Positions 62,840 through 64,000 of a DNA stretch of 64,000 bases are shown piece by piece (the stretch's first letter is position 1; every line of letters starts with the position of its first letter). The notes under the pieces were generated by a model. That model ran no database searches. It saw nothing but the letters and a program-made list of their open reading frames with translations, and was not told the DNA's origin. Position numbers and translations under genes: made by a program. Origin of the DNA: Burkholderiales bacterium (GTDB lineage: Bacteria > Pseudomonadota > Gammaproteobacteria > Burkholderiales > Casimicrobiaceae); assembly GCA_905339295.1 (NCBI GenBank), contig CAJPFI010000021.1, positions 248,001-312,000 of the forward strand, written 5' to 3'.

Positions 62840-63901
62840 TCAGTGGAACATCGGCGCGAATCGCGTCTGCATCATCGTGCCGATGAAGCCGATCCACACG
62901 AGCGTGAGCGGGATGAACACCTTCCAGCCCAGGCGCATCACCTGGTCGTAGCGGTAGCGCGGGAATGTCGCGCGCACCCAGAGGAAGATGAGCAGGACGA
63001 AGGCCATCTTGACGCCGAGCCACAGAAGGCCGTCGCCGAGCGGCGCGAACCCGCCGATCGCCAGGTCGTTGAGCTGCGGGAACGGCGACAGCCAGCCGCC
63101 GAGGAACAGGACCGACGCGAGCACCGCGATCAGGATCATGCTCATGTACTCGGCGAGGAAGAACACCGCGAACGCGACGCCCGAGTACTCGACGTGGAAG
63201 CCGGCGACGATCTCGCTCTCGCCCTCGGCCAGGTCGAACGGGTGCCGGTTGGTCTCGGCGATTCCCGAGACGATGTAGACGACGAACATCGGGAGCAGCG
63301 GCCAGACGTACCAGTGCGCCGCCCCGCCTTCCTGGCCGGCGACGATCTCGCGCAGGTTCAGGCTGTTGGCGCACATCAGCACGGCAACCAGCGCGAAGCC
63401 CATCGCGAGCTCGTAGCTCACGATCTGCGCCGCCGAGCGCAGCGCTCCCAGGAACGCGTACTTCGAGTTCGACGCCCAGCCCGCGAGGATGATCCCGTAC
63501 ACGCCCATCGACGTCATCGCGATGATGTACAGGAGTCCGGCGTTGATGTCCGCGATCACCAGCGTGTCGGTCAGCGGGACGACTGCCCAGGCCGCCACCG
63601 CGGGCCCGATCGCGAGCATCGGGGCGATGAAGAAGAGATAGCGGTTCGCCCCGGTCGGGACGACGATCTCCTTGAACATCAGCTTGGCCGTGTCGGCGAA
63701 CGGCTGCAGGAGCCCCCAGGGGCCCACGCGGTTCGGACCGATCCGCACCTGCATCCAGCCGATGACCTTGCGCTCCCAGAAGGTCAGGTAGGCGACGCCG
63801 ATGATCAGCGGCACGACGAGCGCGACGATCTTGACGAGCGTCCAGACCGGCAGCCAGGCGGGTCCGAGCAGGTCGCGCACCGGGGCGATCAGCGCATCCA
63901 T
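62840..63901 (-). CDS. nuoH: NADH-quinone oxidoreductase subunit H
   Basis: The 353-residue membrane subunit holds the quinone-access region: [39 protein letters not shown], and SELVAGF-like [18 protein letters not shown] with conserved acidic residues. It has about eight hydrophobic helices. Confidence 0.96.
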   Translation of the reverse strand: MDALIAPVRDLLGPAWLPVWTLVKIVALVVPLIIGVAYLTFWERKVIGWMQVRIGPNRVGPWGLLQPFADTAKLMFKEIVVPTGANRYLFFIAPMLAIGPAVAAWAVVPLTDTLVIADINAGLLYIIAMTSMGVYGIILAGWASNSKYAFLGALRSAAQIVSYELAMGFALVAVLMCANSLNLREIVAGQEGGAAHWYVWPLLPMFVVYIVSGIAETNRHPFDLAEGESEIVAGFHVEYSGVAFAVFFLAEYMSMILIAVLASVLFLGGWLSPFPQLNDLAIGGFAPLGDGLLWLGVKMAFVLLIFLWVRATFPRYRYDQVMRLGWKVFIPLTLVWIGFIGTMMQTRFAPMFH

Positions 63902-63905
63902 GACG

Positions 63906-64000
63906 CTATGCGCGCTCCACGGTCACCGGGCCGGACAGGCCCTCGAGGCCGCACGTCGACGCGTGCGCCGCCGCGAGCCTCACGACGCCGGGGGGGACGG
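63906..64000 (-). CDS. nuoG: NADH-quinone oxidoreductase subunit G, C-terminal end
   Basis: The last 31 codons read [20 protein letters not shown] and then [10 protein letters not shown] before a TAG. The AAAH.ST.GL...G..TVE pattern is the usual NuoG C-terminus. The rest lies outside the window. Confidence 0.85.
   Translation of the reverse strand, partial: VPPGVVRLAAAHASTCGLEGLSGPVTVERA

Overview
The window is a chromosomal segment of a very GC-rich betaproteobacterium. The evidence is gene content and order: mltG-tmk-holB-pilZ-tatD, then thrS-infC-rpmI-rplT-pheS-pheT-ihfA-merR-tRNA-Pro, then a nuo operon. The best guess is the order Burkholderiales or a relative; the sequence alone does not fix a genus. 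Almost every gene has long open shadow frames on the other strand because of the base composition. These were ignored unless they had independent support.

Layout. 1-3942 (minus): housekeeping operon (mltG, tmk, holB, a type IV pilus PilZ protein, and tatD running off the left edge). 3995-9522 (plus): type II secretion genes gspG-H-I-J-K-L-M-N, tightly overlapped, followed by a DUF1624 membrane protein. 10298-35475: an accessory, stress-like region of mostly short genes in both directions. It holds glycine-zipper and SlyB-like envelope proteins, a Cys-repeat periplasmic protein, a degenerate BLUF protein, a FecR/DUF6600 protein with a 78-bp repeat array, an AI-2E transporter paired with a giant cyclic beta-glucan synthase, a beta/gamma-crystallin, a VIT1-type transporter, CsbD, DUF6781, DUF883, BON and DUF3309 proteins, and three separate Crp/Fnr-like regulators. 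35663-43618 (plus): tRNA-Val and the thrS-infC-rpmI-rplT-pheST-ihfA translation cluster, ending with a MerR-like regulator and tRNA-Pro. 43754-44866: an HD-GYP response regulator. 45045-50804 (minus): a type I secretion pair with an RTX-repeat cargo. 50942-56161 (minus): a CaCA-like exchanger and a lactate-utilisation (lutABC) operon with an inserted aminotransferase. 56223-64000 (minus): nuoN to the tail of nuoG.

The most interesting signal is not a gene. A 16-bp near-palindrome, TGTRCG-N4-CGYACA (equivalently TGTGC-N6-GCACA), recurs at least twelve times, plus one weak copy, between 10.8 and 34.5 kb. All copies lie outside annotated genes and I saw none in the housekeeping flanks. It has the spacing of a Crp/Fnr operator with a changed half-site, and copies lie upstream of all three Crp/Fnr-like genes and of several envelope or stress genes. 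I infer a local stress regulon controlled by these regulators. The claim needs a binding test and a genome-wide motif search.

Other points worth a second look: a 117-bp tandem duplication carrying a promoter-like element upstream of the first Crp-like gene; a BLUF domain without its photochemical Tyr and Gln; a CaCA protein without the ion-binding glutamates; a candidate small RNA at 29.0-29.1 kb; minicistrons bridging gspL/gspM and the AI-2E/glucan-synthase junction; and a non-ATG start for infC.
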